Assembly (NCBI RefSeq): GCF_020740795.1
Contig: NC_067312.1
Span: 40,880,905-40,944,904, forward strand
DNA: 64,000 nt
Direction: 5' to 3'
Source of the DNA: Apus apus
Lineage: Eukaryota; Chordata; Aves; Apodiformes; Apodidae
Shown: positions 9,801 through 20,519 of the stretch, piece by piece
How positions within the stretch are numbered: position 1 is the first letter of the stretch
Layout: each line of letters begins with the position of its first letter
Notes under the pieces: model-generated
Seen by the model: the letters and a program-made list of their open reading frames with translations, nothing else
Told to the model about the DNA's origin: nothing
Databases searched by the model: none
Program-made: the position numbers and the translations under genes

Positions 9801-12800
9801 CAAAGAAAATGCAGATTCTTCTGAAGGCTGATTTTGCCATAAAACAAAACAAGGGCAAAGGATCTTTACAATAAATCTGTTTTTTTTCAAGATGGGCATC
9901 ATCACATCCTGGCAAATGAGATCAGTAGCATAATAGCCATGCCCCCAGTAGTTAGCAAAAAGGGAAACCCAGGCATTCCTAGGCACTGTGGGATTCTGGA
10001 GCATGCCTATTCCAGGTTATAGTAAACTCGTAAGTCCTCTCTGTTGAGTGACCTGAAAGAACTCTTTCAACTGAGTCCCCGAGTAGCAACAAGCATTTGA
10101 ACAGACCATTCAGGAAACTGTGCAGTAGCACTCGGCCCAGTCCAGACAGGACCAAGTGTGAGGAATGTGCTTTGCACTGCCACCAGGGAGCATGGCCTCA
10201 GATGGAGCCTCTGGCAGAAGCACCTGGGGAGATCCAAGGTCAGTCTCTAGGGCTTTTGGAACTGTGGATTCCAAGGATCCAAGGCCCATTAGACCCCAAC
10301 TGAAAAGGAGGTACTAGTAGCATATGAAGGGGTTCAGAACTCTTCAAAAGTAGTTCATACTGAAGTTCAGCTTCCCTTGGCACCACAATTGTCTGTACTG
10401 CACTGGATGTTCAAAAGAAACATCACCTTTACCCATCATGCAACCAATACTACGTGGAGTAAGTGGGTAGAACTAATTACACTGTGGACCTGAATGAGGT
10501 ACCACAACTGCTCAGTGATTCTGGAAATGATCATGGAAAATGATCCCGGAAAGCAGGGGCTTGGGAGCATTACACAAAGAAGTGACTCATACTGAGAAGG
10601 CCCCATTATATAATAAATTAGCACAAAATGAGAAAAAAAATGCTCTCTTTACTGATGGGTCCTATCATATTGTGGGAAACCACTAGAGGTGGAAAAATGC
10701 TGTGTGGAGTCCCACATGAAAAGTTGCATAAACTGATGAAGGGAAAAGTGAATTGAGTAAATGTGCAGAAGTGAAAGCCATTCAACTGGCTCTAGATATT
10801 GTGGAATAAGAAAAGTGGACAGCATGGTACCCATACTACGACCCAGAATACCATACCGTACCCATACAACCACCTGACATACTGTCCTGAACCTTGGAAA
10901 GCAGGTTCTGTGGTGAGATAGTATCCCAGGAGGCACTGAATCAGAAAATAGGACTCATCTATAAAACAATCTCATAAGCACCTGACCAAGAAATACGGCA
11001 TTGATCGGGTGTATCACATTACCTTTCATGCTCTAGCTTCTGGAAGGATTGAATGATGCAATAGACTGTTAAAATTGTACTGAAAACGATAGGCACCGGG
11101 GCATGTCAGCAGTGAGATGTAAATTTAACAGAACCCACTTGGCTAATTAATATCAAAGGATTACCTAGCCCTCCTGGACCTGCCCAGACAAAAACTCTTT
11201 GTATTGGAGAAGGAGATAATGTCCCTACAGTGCATGTAGAGAACTGACTGGGAAAGACAGCCTGGATTGTTCCTCCCTTGGGAAAAGGCAAACATGTTTG
11301 TGGGACTGCTTTTGCTCAAGGACCCAGGTACACTTGATGAGGAAATCTGATGTGTACCTCAAGCGATTGAACACTGGGGGAAAATATCGCGTGATTTGAC
11401 TTGTGTATTTTAGGAAGTACTACAGCCAGAGTCACCTAAACCAGCAGAGAACGACCCTCACCAAAAAATGGGCAGGTGCAGCCTGAGCTGGTTTTGATGT
11501 CCCTCAACGTGCCTCTCCTGTCCTGAGTGACCAGCATAACAGACAGAATGCAAGTCATGGACTAAATTAACTCAGTGAACACTGTAGGAAAATTTTATGG
11601 GTATTTTACAGAAGTGGCCCGTAGACTAAGGGAATGATACTTCTGTATAAATCAAAGGATGAGAAGGTACAGGTCAATGAGGTTGTACTGGGGGGACACT
11701 TATGCATGTGGGACTTGAGAATTACATAAAAGGCGTGGAATATGGAGTGGACATTGTACTGGGTCTGGATGTGATGGAGTTAATTTTCTTCATAGCAGTT
11801 TGTGGGGTGCTGTATTTTAGGTTTGTGACCAGTACAGTGCTGAAAATGCACCAGGGTTTTACGTCATGCTGAATGGTGTTTGCAAATCCTCAAGGCTGTC
11901 TCTGTTTCTCCCTCTGCCAACCCAGTGAACAGATTGGGTGGTGCATTCAAGGGCAGGGGGACACAACTGGGTAGATGGTATTTCCAACCAGCCACAGACG
12001 TATTTCAGATCATCTGACATGGTCAGTAATAAAAAGGGAGAGGAGAATAAATATGATATGATATAATCAAAACATCCTAGGTACACTAGCTGTCTTTTGC
12101 TCAGGAGCTGGCTGGGTATCTGTCTACCTGTGGGAAGCAATAAGTGATCTTTTTGAAGTACTTGCTCTTTGCATTATTTGTGTTGGTTTTTTTCTGTCTT
12201 GTTCCGCTTCACTTTTACTTACTGAAATATTTCATTCTATACCCACAAGTTTTCTTGTTTTTGCTCTTCCTTTGCTCTTCCTCGATCCCACTGGAGTGAG
12301 GGGAGGAGAGCAAGGAAAGTGAGCAAGCACTCAAATGAAAATTATTGTTACAACTTAAAATACTTGTACATTACTTTGAAAGTGAATAAAGTTCTGTCAC
12401 AAGATGGAAAACCTAATCTGAGTCAGTCTTACAGAAGAAGGATACAATGCTCCAACAAGTTAGAATTTTTTAAGATCCACCCATATTCAGTTTTCACACC
12501 AAACTGTGATAAGCCTGTAGATTGTTATCAGACAATTTCATATAAAGATTTGTTTTCTTTATTCTTTATCTATCTAAATCACATCTTTTAACTTAATTCT
12601 TTATTTTCTTCTGTAGCTTATGTTAAATCTCTGTTTTCCAGGTTGAAAACAGTGTAAGAGCTGAGTTTAAACTTAAATTTCTCCAGGTGAGCATGCCATC
12701 CACAACCAGGAGGAGATGGTTAAGGACAGGTTAAAATAAATGAGACAGTTCAGACTCTAGAGCAGGGCTGGCAGGGACAGTGAACCTATTCCTCTGTGTA

Positions 12801-15800
12801 CGTACATATTATCTTTGCTAACATACATGTTATCTTTGCTAACAGATATGATTACCTGGATAATGCTGTCTTGCACAAAATAAAAATACTGGCATAGTGG
12901 GTTCACGATAGCTAACATCTAGACTCCCACCCAGCCATTTATTCACCCTTCCATCAGGAGGACTCAGGGAGAGAAAATGGGAAAAATAGGAATTAGAAGG
13001 CTTGTGCATTGAGATAAAGACAGGAAGATTGCTTACTATTTATTTATTTATTTAATTTAATTCCAATTAAAAAAACCCACTAATTACTCATTTTGGTAGT
13101 GGAGAACTGTTTTGCCAATTTATGCTTAACCAAATGAACAGCACAAAAGACACAGACACCAAATCAGTCAAAGAAGATAGCTTGTCTTTACTGGCTGAGG
13201 TTAAAAATGATACAATGACCACTACAAACAAACATACACAATATCTTCTAAAGGGAAATACAACGAAAATAGAATACTATAGCAAAGCCAAAGCAAAGCA
13301 TGGCAATGCATCTGATCATTACTACACAGGAAGCAGCTGTAGTGATTCAGAAATATACATCATCAGTTGCCCCTAATATGTTCCTGTCATCCAGGTCCTC
13401 AGTGGCTGGGGAGCCCTGGTTGCAGCAAGGATCTGAAGAGCCCTTCCTGGCAACTGGGAAATCCTACGCACTGCATCCAGTTGTAAATGAGGTCTCCAAA
13501 GTTCACTGCAAGAGGGTCCAGCCTTTATAATACCACATTAGGAAGTCAGAATGACCTGCATACCTCTTTGTGTGGAAACATCTGGTGGTGCAACCCCCAA
13601 CCAACCAAGATCAGGGCTTGGAGCACCTCCCACTTCTCTTCCTGGTGTTCCCTCTGCTCTTTCTGTCTCTTTTGGTTCCCTCCTCTTCTGCCTGTATAGC
13701 ATTTTGTACCCTTTTTAAAATGTATTATCTCAGAGGTGCTACCATCTTGGCTGAGGAGCTCAGCTCTGGTGGGTCCACTGGAATCACCTGGAACTGGCTG
13801 TGTCCAGCATGAAGGAAACACTGGTCTCTTCCCACAGGCCCCTGTAGTCTCCCCCACCAGACCCTTGACACCTACACTCAGTACAGCTGAGCAAACATAT
13901 TCTGATTTTAGTTATGTATGTTTAATGCAATATGGGCAACATGGCACTTAGTTTTCTATCATGTCATCTTGCCTCACTTTGTCACCAGGCTAACATCTGT
14001 GCAAGCTTCTTTTTTTTCCTGGAGTTGGCTCAACTCTGCATAACGATACAGCACCCGTGGTGGACAGAATAATCTTATCAACTACGTTTATTAGAAAGGT
14101 TTGCATCAGTATATAGACTTCGGAAAGAGTTATGTTCTCTAAAGAGCCACCAGGTTCTTAGGTACATTCTTAAAAGCTATTAAGAGTTGTCTTTTCTTGG
14201 ATGAAAGATGTAGTTAAGCTAGTTGTACGGTAGCATCCAGTTTTAGAACAATAAGTCATGATGTTTCCATACTTTCTATTTGGTTTCTACAGGCTTTCTG
14301 GAAGAGTGACAACATTTGGAAGTCTCCTTTAGTTGGTATTGGGTTCTTTGTCCACAGAGCATCTGTAGAAGCATTCTTACAGTTTTTTTAATCTTTAGGC
14401 TGTTACCCTAATTGTTACCCTAACTGTTGCAAAATGAGGACAGCTGTCATTTTTTCATTTAAGAAGTGAATCTTATACTTGATGCTAAGATCTTCTGGCT
14501 ACATCTCACCCCACACTAAAGAGAATAAATTTTATTTATGTATCTATTTCAATAAAGTAGCTTTGATTATTAAAGACACTTGTCAAAAGAAAAAAACAAT
14601 AGCTGAAAAAGAAGTGAAGAAATAACTGGATAGAAACCGCACATAACCTCATTAGACTATTTCCCATGTATACCTCTAAACTTTGCAGTTCTGATAACAT
14701 CTTTTAAGAACAAATGAGGTCTGGGGGGTCTTTTTTGTCATTTTCAAACTATAAGAATAAAATGTCCCCTTCTGCCTAACTGAACTTTTATTATGTAGCA
14801 GAGCATAGTGATGGATGAAGGAGTGTTTAGCCTGAAGAATCAGGAACTGCAGGACCAGAGAAAGACATTACTACAGGAAAACGAGGAACTACTGGAATCT
14901 TTAAAGGAGGCTCAAGAAACACGTAGGTTACAGGTATTTTTCCTTTAGTACAGATTACATATATGTGTTGAGCCCTCTTTCTACTGTATGAATGCAATCA
15001 TTATTTCAAGACAGGTCCCTTAGGAATCTTTTGGACATAACTACCTGTCAGTCTTATGGGCATTTTGTTTTAATTAGAACTGCATCATTGAATGGTTAGG
15101 TTCATCTAGTGGATGAAGCACAATAGTGTGATTCCTGAAGTCTGTATATCAGCCTAGCTGATATATCTGCCTTCCTGTGTAACATGAGGTGAATCATTCA
15201 CCCTGTCCATGCTTCCAAAAGCATGACACACGCCCTTCTCCCCAGATGTGTATTATTGCTAAAGTAGTTTCAGGACAATTAATGAGTTGGGATTCGAAAA
15301 ACCTATAAAGATTCTTTAGAATCTAAAAAAGACTATAAAGATCCTATAGAATGCTTTAACTGAAAGGTTGTATAGAAAAGTATTATGCTAGAGCTTTATT
15401 AAAAATTAGCATATTGTTCCCTTTTGACTTTATAAGACATAATTTCATCCTAATTTTCTGAGAATTTACTATTAGAGAAAACTGAATGACGTAGTGGAAA
15501 CACTGCTTGCCTCCTTCGTTTTCTAGATCTTGTTCTTGCCAAGGAATAGTGTGGGAAAGAATATTCTGTGTCTAGTATACAAAGAAGCATGTAGTTCAGG
15601 ACATGTATCTGTCTGGGGAAACACCCATCCTAGCCAAATTGTAGCAAGGACAAGAAGAGAGAAGATCACTGTGAATTTCCAACTTTTTTCAAGTAGCTGT
15701 GCCCATAAGTTTTGTAAAAAATACTCTGTCTTTAGTTATTTTTAGTTATTTAAGAAGAAACGTAGGATCAAGAAGGCTGTATTGTGCATTTGAGGTATTG

Positions 15801-18106
15801 ATGGTGGCACTATTGCATTTGAGACATGCAAAATAGTGACAGAAATTGAACCTTCTTTTCTCCTCTGCCTGAATATCTCTACTGTAGGTTTGGATTCTGT
15901 CAAGGAGGACAGTAGCAGTTGGTTGTTGGTTTTTTTCTTTGTTTGTTTGTTTTATGTAACAGCACAGAATCACATTAGAAAGCTGTTGGGTTGGGGTTTT
16001 TTCGACAAATTTATGCATCCTCTCTTTTAGCCTTAGTAAACAAAACACTGAAGTTAGTATCTGAAAGTATGAAATTAATCACTGACAATCTCCCAGTAAG
16101 TAACTTTCATTAAATCAAGTGCTGGGAGCAGACTATCTAAAGGCATGGCATTTGAGAAAGCAGTTAGTTACAATGTCATTCAGAACATCTCAGATAGTAG
16201 AATTACTTTACCTTAACCAAAACAGTATGAGGTTGTAGGTGCTGGAATCATGTTAAACTCCAGATAAAACAGAACAAGAATTTAAACCACTGGTATAACA
16301 CTGCTACAGTTACAAAACAACAAAATGTTGATTTTCTTTTGAAACTGGAGGAGAGGTATAATATATTCCTCGAGAACAGTTAGTTGAGAAAAATACGATT
16401 TTTGTATCTATCTGATCTACTTCTGTGTGCACACCACCATTCAAATGGTCTAGTGAAAATTGCACAAATATTTGATACAACACATATTTTGTCTAGTTGG
16501 GCATCTTGGTTTTTGGCACAGAAATATTTGTTTCTTAAACCAGTTTTACTTGTCCTAGAACAAGATAGGGAAGGTATTGCAGAAACCTTGAAAGGCTATG
16601 GAGGAAAAGTCCAGCAACTGGAAAAAGACAAATTTCTCTACAAGAAAACCAGCAGAGAGCTGAAGAAGAAATTGAAGGTCCTCTCTGGAGTGTCATCCCG
16701 TCAATTATTGGCATCCACTAAATGTACGTATGTTATCTTTAACTATTTGTTTCTTCTTAAGGCTCAGCTTGACTGGTTCTTCCTCCCAACAGATACTTCT
16801 GTTTCTTTCCACTTGGGCAGTGACATACCTTGCTAATGCTGAGATGCTGATCACATTCCTGTCACTCCCAGAGTGAATAAAGGCTCAGCCCTTGCCCTTG
16901 CCACTGTAATGAGCCAAAACATTTGTGACTATAAAATACATTGTCAAACTATGAACAGGAATATTCTAGAGTTGGATTATAAATAGTATGGGAAAGAATA
17001 TTCCTTGTCTAGTATACAAAGAAGCATGTAGTTTAGGACATGTATCTGTCTGGGGAAACACCCATGCTGGCCAAATTGTAGCAAGGACAAGAAGAGAAAA
17101 GATCACTGTGAATTTCGAACTTTTTTCAAATAGCTGTGCCCATAAGTTTTGTAAAACATACTCTGTATTTAGTTATTTTTCTTTTGAACACATTTTGAGG
17201 CATTCTGCAGTACAGTACAACAAAAAAAACACCTTTATAATTTGTTGCTGAACTTCAAAAATAGTAAAAGCCCTGTGTGTCCATTACAGTCAAATTTGCA
17301 GAATGTGTTTTGTGTGTTGTCCTAGGCTTTCAAGAGATAAATAATTTCATTATTTGACTGCCATGGTTCAGTTGTTTTAAGACTGCTTACTAAGATACAT
17401 TGCAAGTTAGAACAATGAGGCTTGTACTACCAGCACCTAGTCAGAGGAAAGTAATGGCTAATGCCTCTGATGTTTTTGTAGATGACAAATTTTTTAATAG
17501 AAAGGACAAAATGTGAGGTGCTAATAATTTTTTTACCATGTTCACACTACAAGTTACTGATACTGTAAATCTGTATTGACTAACTAATATTTCTTGATGA
17601 CAGGCACTCAAAAGAGTTGTAATTTGTAGCTTTGTCTCCTGACAAATTTCATTTCAGGTAACAGTGCTGGTGACAAAGCATCTAGTCAAGATGAAGCAGA
17701 AGTTGCTTCTGAAGGATTAAAGTTGACATTAAACACCAAAACAAGTAGTCAACCAGGGAAAATAAAAGAAACAGACAAAATAAGTAGTTTAAGAGCACAA
17801 CAGAATTCATACGAGCATGGAGAAGATCTTTCAGAATTTGGGTGCAACAAAGGATGTTTGTCAAGCACTGGTGATGACAGAAGAGGAACAGATGAAGCTC
17901 AGCCTTCAGAATCTCATCTGCAGCTACCTTCTGCCACCCACAGAAGAGAAACCATAACACAGTTTCAAGGAGTAACTCCAATACGACTATCTCGCCGAGA
18001 GCTACGTCATATTCCTCCCTCTGAGTTAACTTGGAGACACTCAAGCCTTGGAGTTGCCGTCAGTTCTATTGCTCCAGATTCCATCGAAATGGACAAAAAA
18101 GTGTAG
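3622..18106 (+). CDS. KIF27: KIF27 kinesin, 3' part: five exons, central coiled-coil exons not found
   Basis: KIF27 is a vertebrate Costal-2/KIF7-type kinesin-4-family protein; in mammals it works with STK36 in building motile cilia. Coding exons seen: 3622-3822, 4958-5895, 14799-14933, 16559-16723 and 17658-18106. The first two give the motor domain from loop GIIPRAI to the neck, with switch I NEHSSRSH (5059-5082) and switch II DLAGSE (5203-5220). The third aligns with the stretch just after the motor in human KIF27; the last two align with the final 200 or so residues, ending in GVTPIRLSRREL and SSLGVAVSS. The P-loop exon and start codon lie left of the window. About 730 residues of coiled coil, present in human KIF27 between the third and fourth exons, have no counterpart. 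The third exon ends in phase 0 and the fourth starts in phase 1, so direct splicing breaks the frame. KIF7 is the alternative, but the C-terminus and the gene order fit KIF27. Confidence 0.88.
4958..5895 (+). CDS. KIF27: KIF27 large motor/neck exon
   Basis: Begins TG ATT GTT GGT after the acceptor TTGAAG (4957), completing the split codon. Ends in a whole codon (GAG) before GTATTT at 5896. 312 codons with switch I, switch II, INSGLLVLGNVI, HIPYRDAKIT and DSLGGNSKT. CAT at 5371 gives His where kinesins nearly always have Arg (the T-R-L-L motif). The neck reads EMRWLLGALQ, more divergent than the motor core. Confidence 0.9.
5896..6218 (+). other. KIF27 intron, left of provirus
   Basis: AT-rich intron sequence up to the start of the provirus. 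No other feature seen. Confidence 0.6.
6219..6770 (+). repeat. 5' LTR of provirus
   Basis: Starts TGCTAGGTCTGG and shares GAGTTAATTTTCTTCA and TTTGTGACCA blocks with the copy at 11755. It ends near ACCCACAAA, nine bases before the primer-binding site. The ending CA is degraded. Confidence 0.8.
6779..6796 (+). other. Primer-binding site, tRNA-Lys(1,2) type, degenerate
   Basis: TGGCTTCCAATGTGGGGC matches the tRNA-Lys1,2 3'-end complement at 15 of 18 positions. The mismatches (GC to TT, and C to T) are C/G-to-T changes, mostly at former CpG-type sites. It lies just inside the 5' LTR, as expected. Confidence 0.7.
7700..9250 (+). pseudogene. Provirus gag to early pol zone, broken
   Basis: Fragments of frame only. 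8143-8577 contains several Cys and His residues (CPVFAQRKGNPGH at its end) that may be the remnant of a nucleocapsid knuckle. 8926-9249 holds FLKREYFRDPKRYHW, a stretch I associate with the region ahead of RT in avian ERVL-like pol. Stops and shifts separate the pieces. The domain calls are inference. Confidence 0.5.
9630..9730 (+). pseudogene. Provirus reverse transcriptase remnant
   Basis: The nucleotides around 9650-9718 (CAGAGGGGTGGAAGCACAGC onward) match the Leu-Pro-Gln-Gly block of retroviral RT at DNA level, but a 2-nt insertion shifts the frame inside it. No YxDD box is readable downstream. Confidence 0.6.
10645..10830 (+). pseudogene. Provirus RNase H remnant
   Basis: LFTDGSYHIVGN is readable, with TDGS at 10651-10662, followed by AEVKAIQLALDI, the retroviral RNase H helix carrying the catalytic Glu. 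Internal stops (for example after RWKNAVWSPT and in the GKSE stretch) show decay. Confidence 0.75.
10885..11290 (+). pseudogene. Provirus integrase remnant
   Basis: DNA similarity to the avian ERV integrase core. HALASGRIE (final Glu codon 11051-11053) is the block with the last residue of the DDE triad. Farther on, 11140-11290 matches the C-terminal integrase zone. The region between RNase H and this core is too short for a full N-terminal zinc domain, so a deletion is likely. Confidence 0.65.
11291..11754 (+). other. Provirus 3' non-coding tract and polypurine-like tract
   Basis: No frame longer than a few dozen codons and no membrane-anchor or surface-protein signature. The end (about 11730-11752, AAAGGCGTGGAATATGGAG) is purine-rich and immediately precedes the 3' LTR, as a plus-strand primer would. 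Confidence 0.5.
11755..12337 (+). repeat. 3' LTR of provirus, right end lost
   Basis: Starts TGTACTGGGTCTGG, aligning with 6219. The last recognisable match is GAGCAAG near 12321-12327, so about 40 bases at the right edge are missing or unrecognisable. Confidence 0.78.
12650..13990 (-). repeat. Probable solo LTR or LTR-like element, reverse orientation
   Basis: The block at 13480-13870 resembles avian ERV LTR sequence read backwards. On the - strand there is a TATAAAGG box (complement of CCTTTATA at about 13523-13530), and farther along AATAAA motifs from the TTTATT repeats at 13035-13060. A short direct repeat (ACATRTTATCTTTGCTAAC type) sits at about 12803-12845. No coding potential. Boundaries and family are uncertain. 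Confidence 0.4.
13991..14798 (+). other. KIF27 intron remainder
   Basis: AT-rich unique sequence ending in the acceptor of the next exon. No further feature seen. Confidence 0.55.
14799..14933 (+). CDS. KIF27: KIF27 post-motor coiled-coil exon
   Basis: 45 whole codons between acceptor TTATGTAG and donor CAG|GTATTT. The MDEGVF start and the SLKEAQETRRLQ end correspond to the human stretch ADEVVF...SLKEAQKVNRLQ, which directly follows the neck. Acidic/Leu-rich with heptad character. Phase 0 at both ends. Confidence 0.85.
14934..16558 (+). other. KIF27 interval lacking the expected coiled-coil exons
   Basis: This is the only place between the post-motor exon and the C-terminal exons. It is 1.6 kb and holds no open frame resembling the roughly 730-residue central coiled coil. 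It contains one copy of a 199-bp direct repeat (15545-15743). Confidence 0.75.
15545..15743 (+). repeat. 199-bp direct repeat, copy A
   Basis: Runs AATAGTGTGGGAAAGAATAT ... TTTAGTTATTTTT and is about 93% identical by eye to 16982-17180. Both copies have an open frame, but the differences are mainly amino-acid changing, so it is not treated as coding. Confidence 0.85.
16559..16723 (+). CDS. KIF27: KIF27 C-terminal coiled-coil exon
   Basis: Acceptor TGTCCTAG; starts with AA completing a Glu codon (phase 1). Reads EQDREGIAETLKGYGGKVQQ then LEKDKFLYKKTSRELKKKLK, a close match to the human segment near residue 1210-1250. Donor AAAT|GTACGT, leaving one base that joins GT of the last exon to make a Cys codon. 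A second GT at 16729 would be out of phase. Confidence 0.87.
16982..17180 (+). repeat. 199-bp direct repeat, copy B
   Basis: Second copy of 15545-15743, same orientation, 1437 bp away, on the other side of the 16559 exon. Could be a local duplication or two copies of an unrecognised dispersed repeat. Confidence 0.85.
17658..18106 (+). CDS. KIF27: KIF27 terminal coding exon
   Basis: Acceptor ATTTCAG; 149 codons and TAG. The first two thirds are Ser/Glu/Thr-rich and poorly conserved. The end GVTPIRLSRRELRHIPPSEL followed by SSLGVAVSSIAPDSIEM matches the human C-terminus. The frame is undamaged. Confidence 0.87.
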
Positions 18107-18670
18107 TGGCACCAAGACATAGTTACTCTTCATTGCATTTTTAATAGCTGTTGCTACTGAAGCAACTGTAATAGATTTCTTTCTTCATGGTCTTGTTAAG
18201 TATCAGTGATGGATAAATGAGTAAGTGTTCTTTAGTTCTTATTGCTCAGTATCAGGTTGTTAGGTGTTATGCTCACACAGTTTCAATTAACCTGGGATGG
18301 ATTTTAGTAACATGGTACCTAAGAACTTTCATTCAAAGGCCTTTTAACACTGAAGAATTTATATTGTTGTGGTTGTTTTTTGTTTTGTTTTGTTTTTCCC
18401 AGTAAATTAAAAAAATTGAAGTATTTTTGAAAAATGGCACTGTGACATGCGCTACATTTGCGTAACTTAGGTTTTCTTGAGCAATATTGTACTTTACTTT
18501 CTTGGGTCGGAAACAGTGACAAACTATTTAATTTCTTTAGATATATAGCTAGAAAATTTAGTTGCCATACTAACACTTAGTATTGATAATCACTGATTTC
18601 TGTACGTTTTTTATCTAAAAACAGTGTATACAAGGCATGCTTGAGATAATAAACAGTACCTAAAGATAAA
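18107..18670 (+). other. KIF27: KIF27 3' UTR
   Basis: AT-rich, from the stop codon to just past the AATAAA at 18648. The end is inferred from the signal. Confidence 0.55.
18648..18653 (+). terminator. KIF27: AATAAA poly(A) signal, probable KIF27
   Basis: First canonical hexamer after the KIF27 stop, 542 bp downstream. Other AATAAA motifs occur farther on (for example about 20278), so alternative ends are possible. Confidence 0.55.
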
Positions 18671-20439
18671 TTTATTCCTGAAAAGGAATATAAAAGTATT
18701 TACTTTTCTTTTTTCTTCTTTGTGGCTTATTTATGAAATTAAGATAATTGCTTATTTCAGTTTCTGGTTTTGTTTGTTGTGCATTTAAAGAATTGCACTT
18801 GGCAACTTCAAGTGTGATATTTATTTCTGTACTACTAAAATGGAGAAATAACAGAGGACCATATTCTGCATTCTCTAGGTATATAGACCAATATATTATC
18901 TTATTTGTACTAATTAGTCATAACCTTTCATGGACAAATTATTCTGGATTCCATATATGTTTCAGAGCAAAGCCTACACATATCCTTTGGTTTACTGCTA
19001 TACTGTTGTTACGAATGCATTCAGGATGAAAAGCAAATGTATTTTTGTAAGAGGACAGTGGTCACTGAGAAGCATGTTCTTAATAGCTACACAAACTTGA
19101 AGACCAGAAGGTTTACATTTAACTGAGATTAACACTTATAACTGTGACTCCAACATAAAATGTGGCAGTACTGAAAGTAAGGTTAGTTTTATTTCAGTTG
19201 TGGACTTCAGCCAGTCATGTTTGAAAATGTTGTCTTAGATTATTAGATCTACTTAGGAAAGGAATTTTTGCTTTCTGCTGTTGTGTAGGCAAGGTCTTGT
19301 GTGTAGCATGTGTGACTGTAAAAGAACTTCATTTTTCCAGGCTGCAAGTACACTTCTGTCCTCATCAATGAAGATGCTGTTACAGCATGATAAATGCACC
19401 TACTGTCTTGTTGCATTTTTTTAAGTGTTCTGGGTAGAATGCAAAATATTTCATTCTAATCAGATAGATAAACCACTGAATGTGTCCAATGATTGTATCT
19501 TTCACAGTTATACCAAATTACTGCCTATTGTTCAGCTGAACTTTGAGATAAGGTTTGGGATCTTTATTGGGTTTTGATTGAGTTTGATTGTTTTTCACTG
19601 TCATTGATACATTGAGCCTTAACCAACATTGAGTTTAATATTAGTATATATATAATTAATGTTTCTTGTCAAAAAGCAAGAAACAAGAACAAGTAAATAC
19701 AGTTTCAAACGTGTAGCTATTTACTACATCTAAGGAATTGTTGAAGGTGTTTATTCTATAAGATAATACTGTGCATTATCACAAACATCATACTACTCTA
19801 AACGTGAATTTTGCATGTCCAAAGAAGAGCAATGAAGATACAAAAAAAGGTCATGCGTACAAACTGTTCCACTGTCTAGCTAGTAACTGGGAATATAAAC
19901 TACTTCTGATCAGAGTTCTCTATTATGACTGTGATGGCTGCATTTCTGGAATGGACTCTTGCCCTTTACATTACCAGCTTTTTGCTTAGTACTACACGTT
20001 AATGGCAGAGTTACCCCATGCAAGGTGTTGGCAAATGTTCCCTGATTTCTGTAAATAGTAATTGTACCACCTCTGAGAAGCCAGTCTGGCTTTTGGAAGT
20101 GATGGAAGTTTTACCCCCTCTATATCAAAACAAGTGTTCGTTCTTAGTAACTGAACAGTGAGATTTAACAGGTGTTGAAACTCCAGCTGTGTCATGAGGG
20201 GCCTTTTTGCCTGTCAAAGCCATTTTCATTCCAACACATTTGCAGCCTCCAGCTTTGCTGCAGTTTTATTGCAGAGCCAATAAATAGTAGGAGAGCCCTG
20301 ATTTAGAATCAAAGTGCAGATTAAGCAGGGTATTCCATGTAGGGCTTACAATTAATCTGAAGACTTTGTAAGAAAAGCTATTTGCAGAGCATCACTTCAA
20401 CAACCACACGCTGGGCTCGTCTCTAGTATCACGTAATTC
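18671..20439 (+). other. KIF27-GKAP1 intergenic spacer
   Basis: AT-rich sequence with only short chance frames. No repeat or RNA gene recognised. Confidence 0.55.
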
Positions 20440-20519
20440 TTACTTAACAGCGACCACTGAACACGGCGAACTCCGTGACGCTGCAAGGGCAACCTCATTA
20501 GCCCGGTCTATAATCACAC

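Larger units (their letters stand above)
6219..12337 (+). mobile_element. Old avian ERV provirus (ERVL-like pol), decayed, no env seen
   Basis: Two LTR-like copies in the same direction flank a broken internal region. Order seen: 5' LTR, a tRNA-Lys-type primer-binding site, a gag/protease zone with many stops, an RT fragment, RNase H with TDGS, an integrase fragment, a non-coding tract, a purine-rich tract and a 3' LTR. The LTRs differ at roughly a quarter to a third of positions by eye, so the insertion is ancient. No frame is complete and no env-like region was recognised. It sits in the KIF27 intron between the motor exon and the 14799 exon, in the sense orientation. The exact right end is uncertain because the 3' LTR lacks its last 40 or so bases. 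Confidence 0.85.

Noticed and set aside
16384-16836. 150-codon frame as one continuous gene
   Set aside because: Only 16559-16723 is KIF27 exon. The flanks are intron with a clear acceptor and donor.
15530-17251. Two similar frames of about 65-80 codons (VARTRREKITVNF) as a possible duplicated small gene
   Set aside because: They come from the 199-bp repeat. Most differences change amino acids, and there are no splice signals or known relatives.
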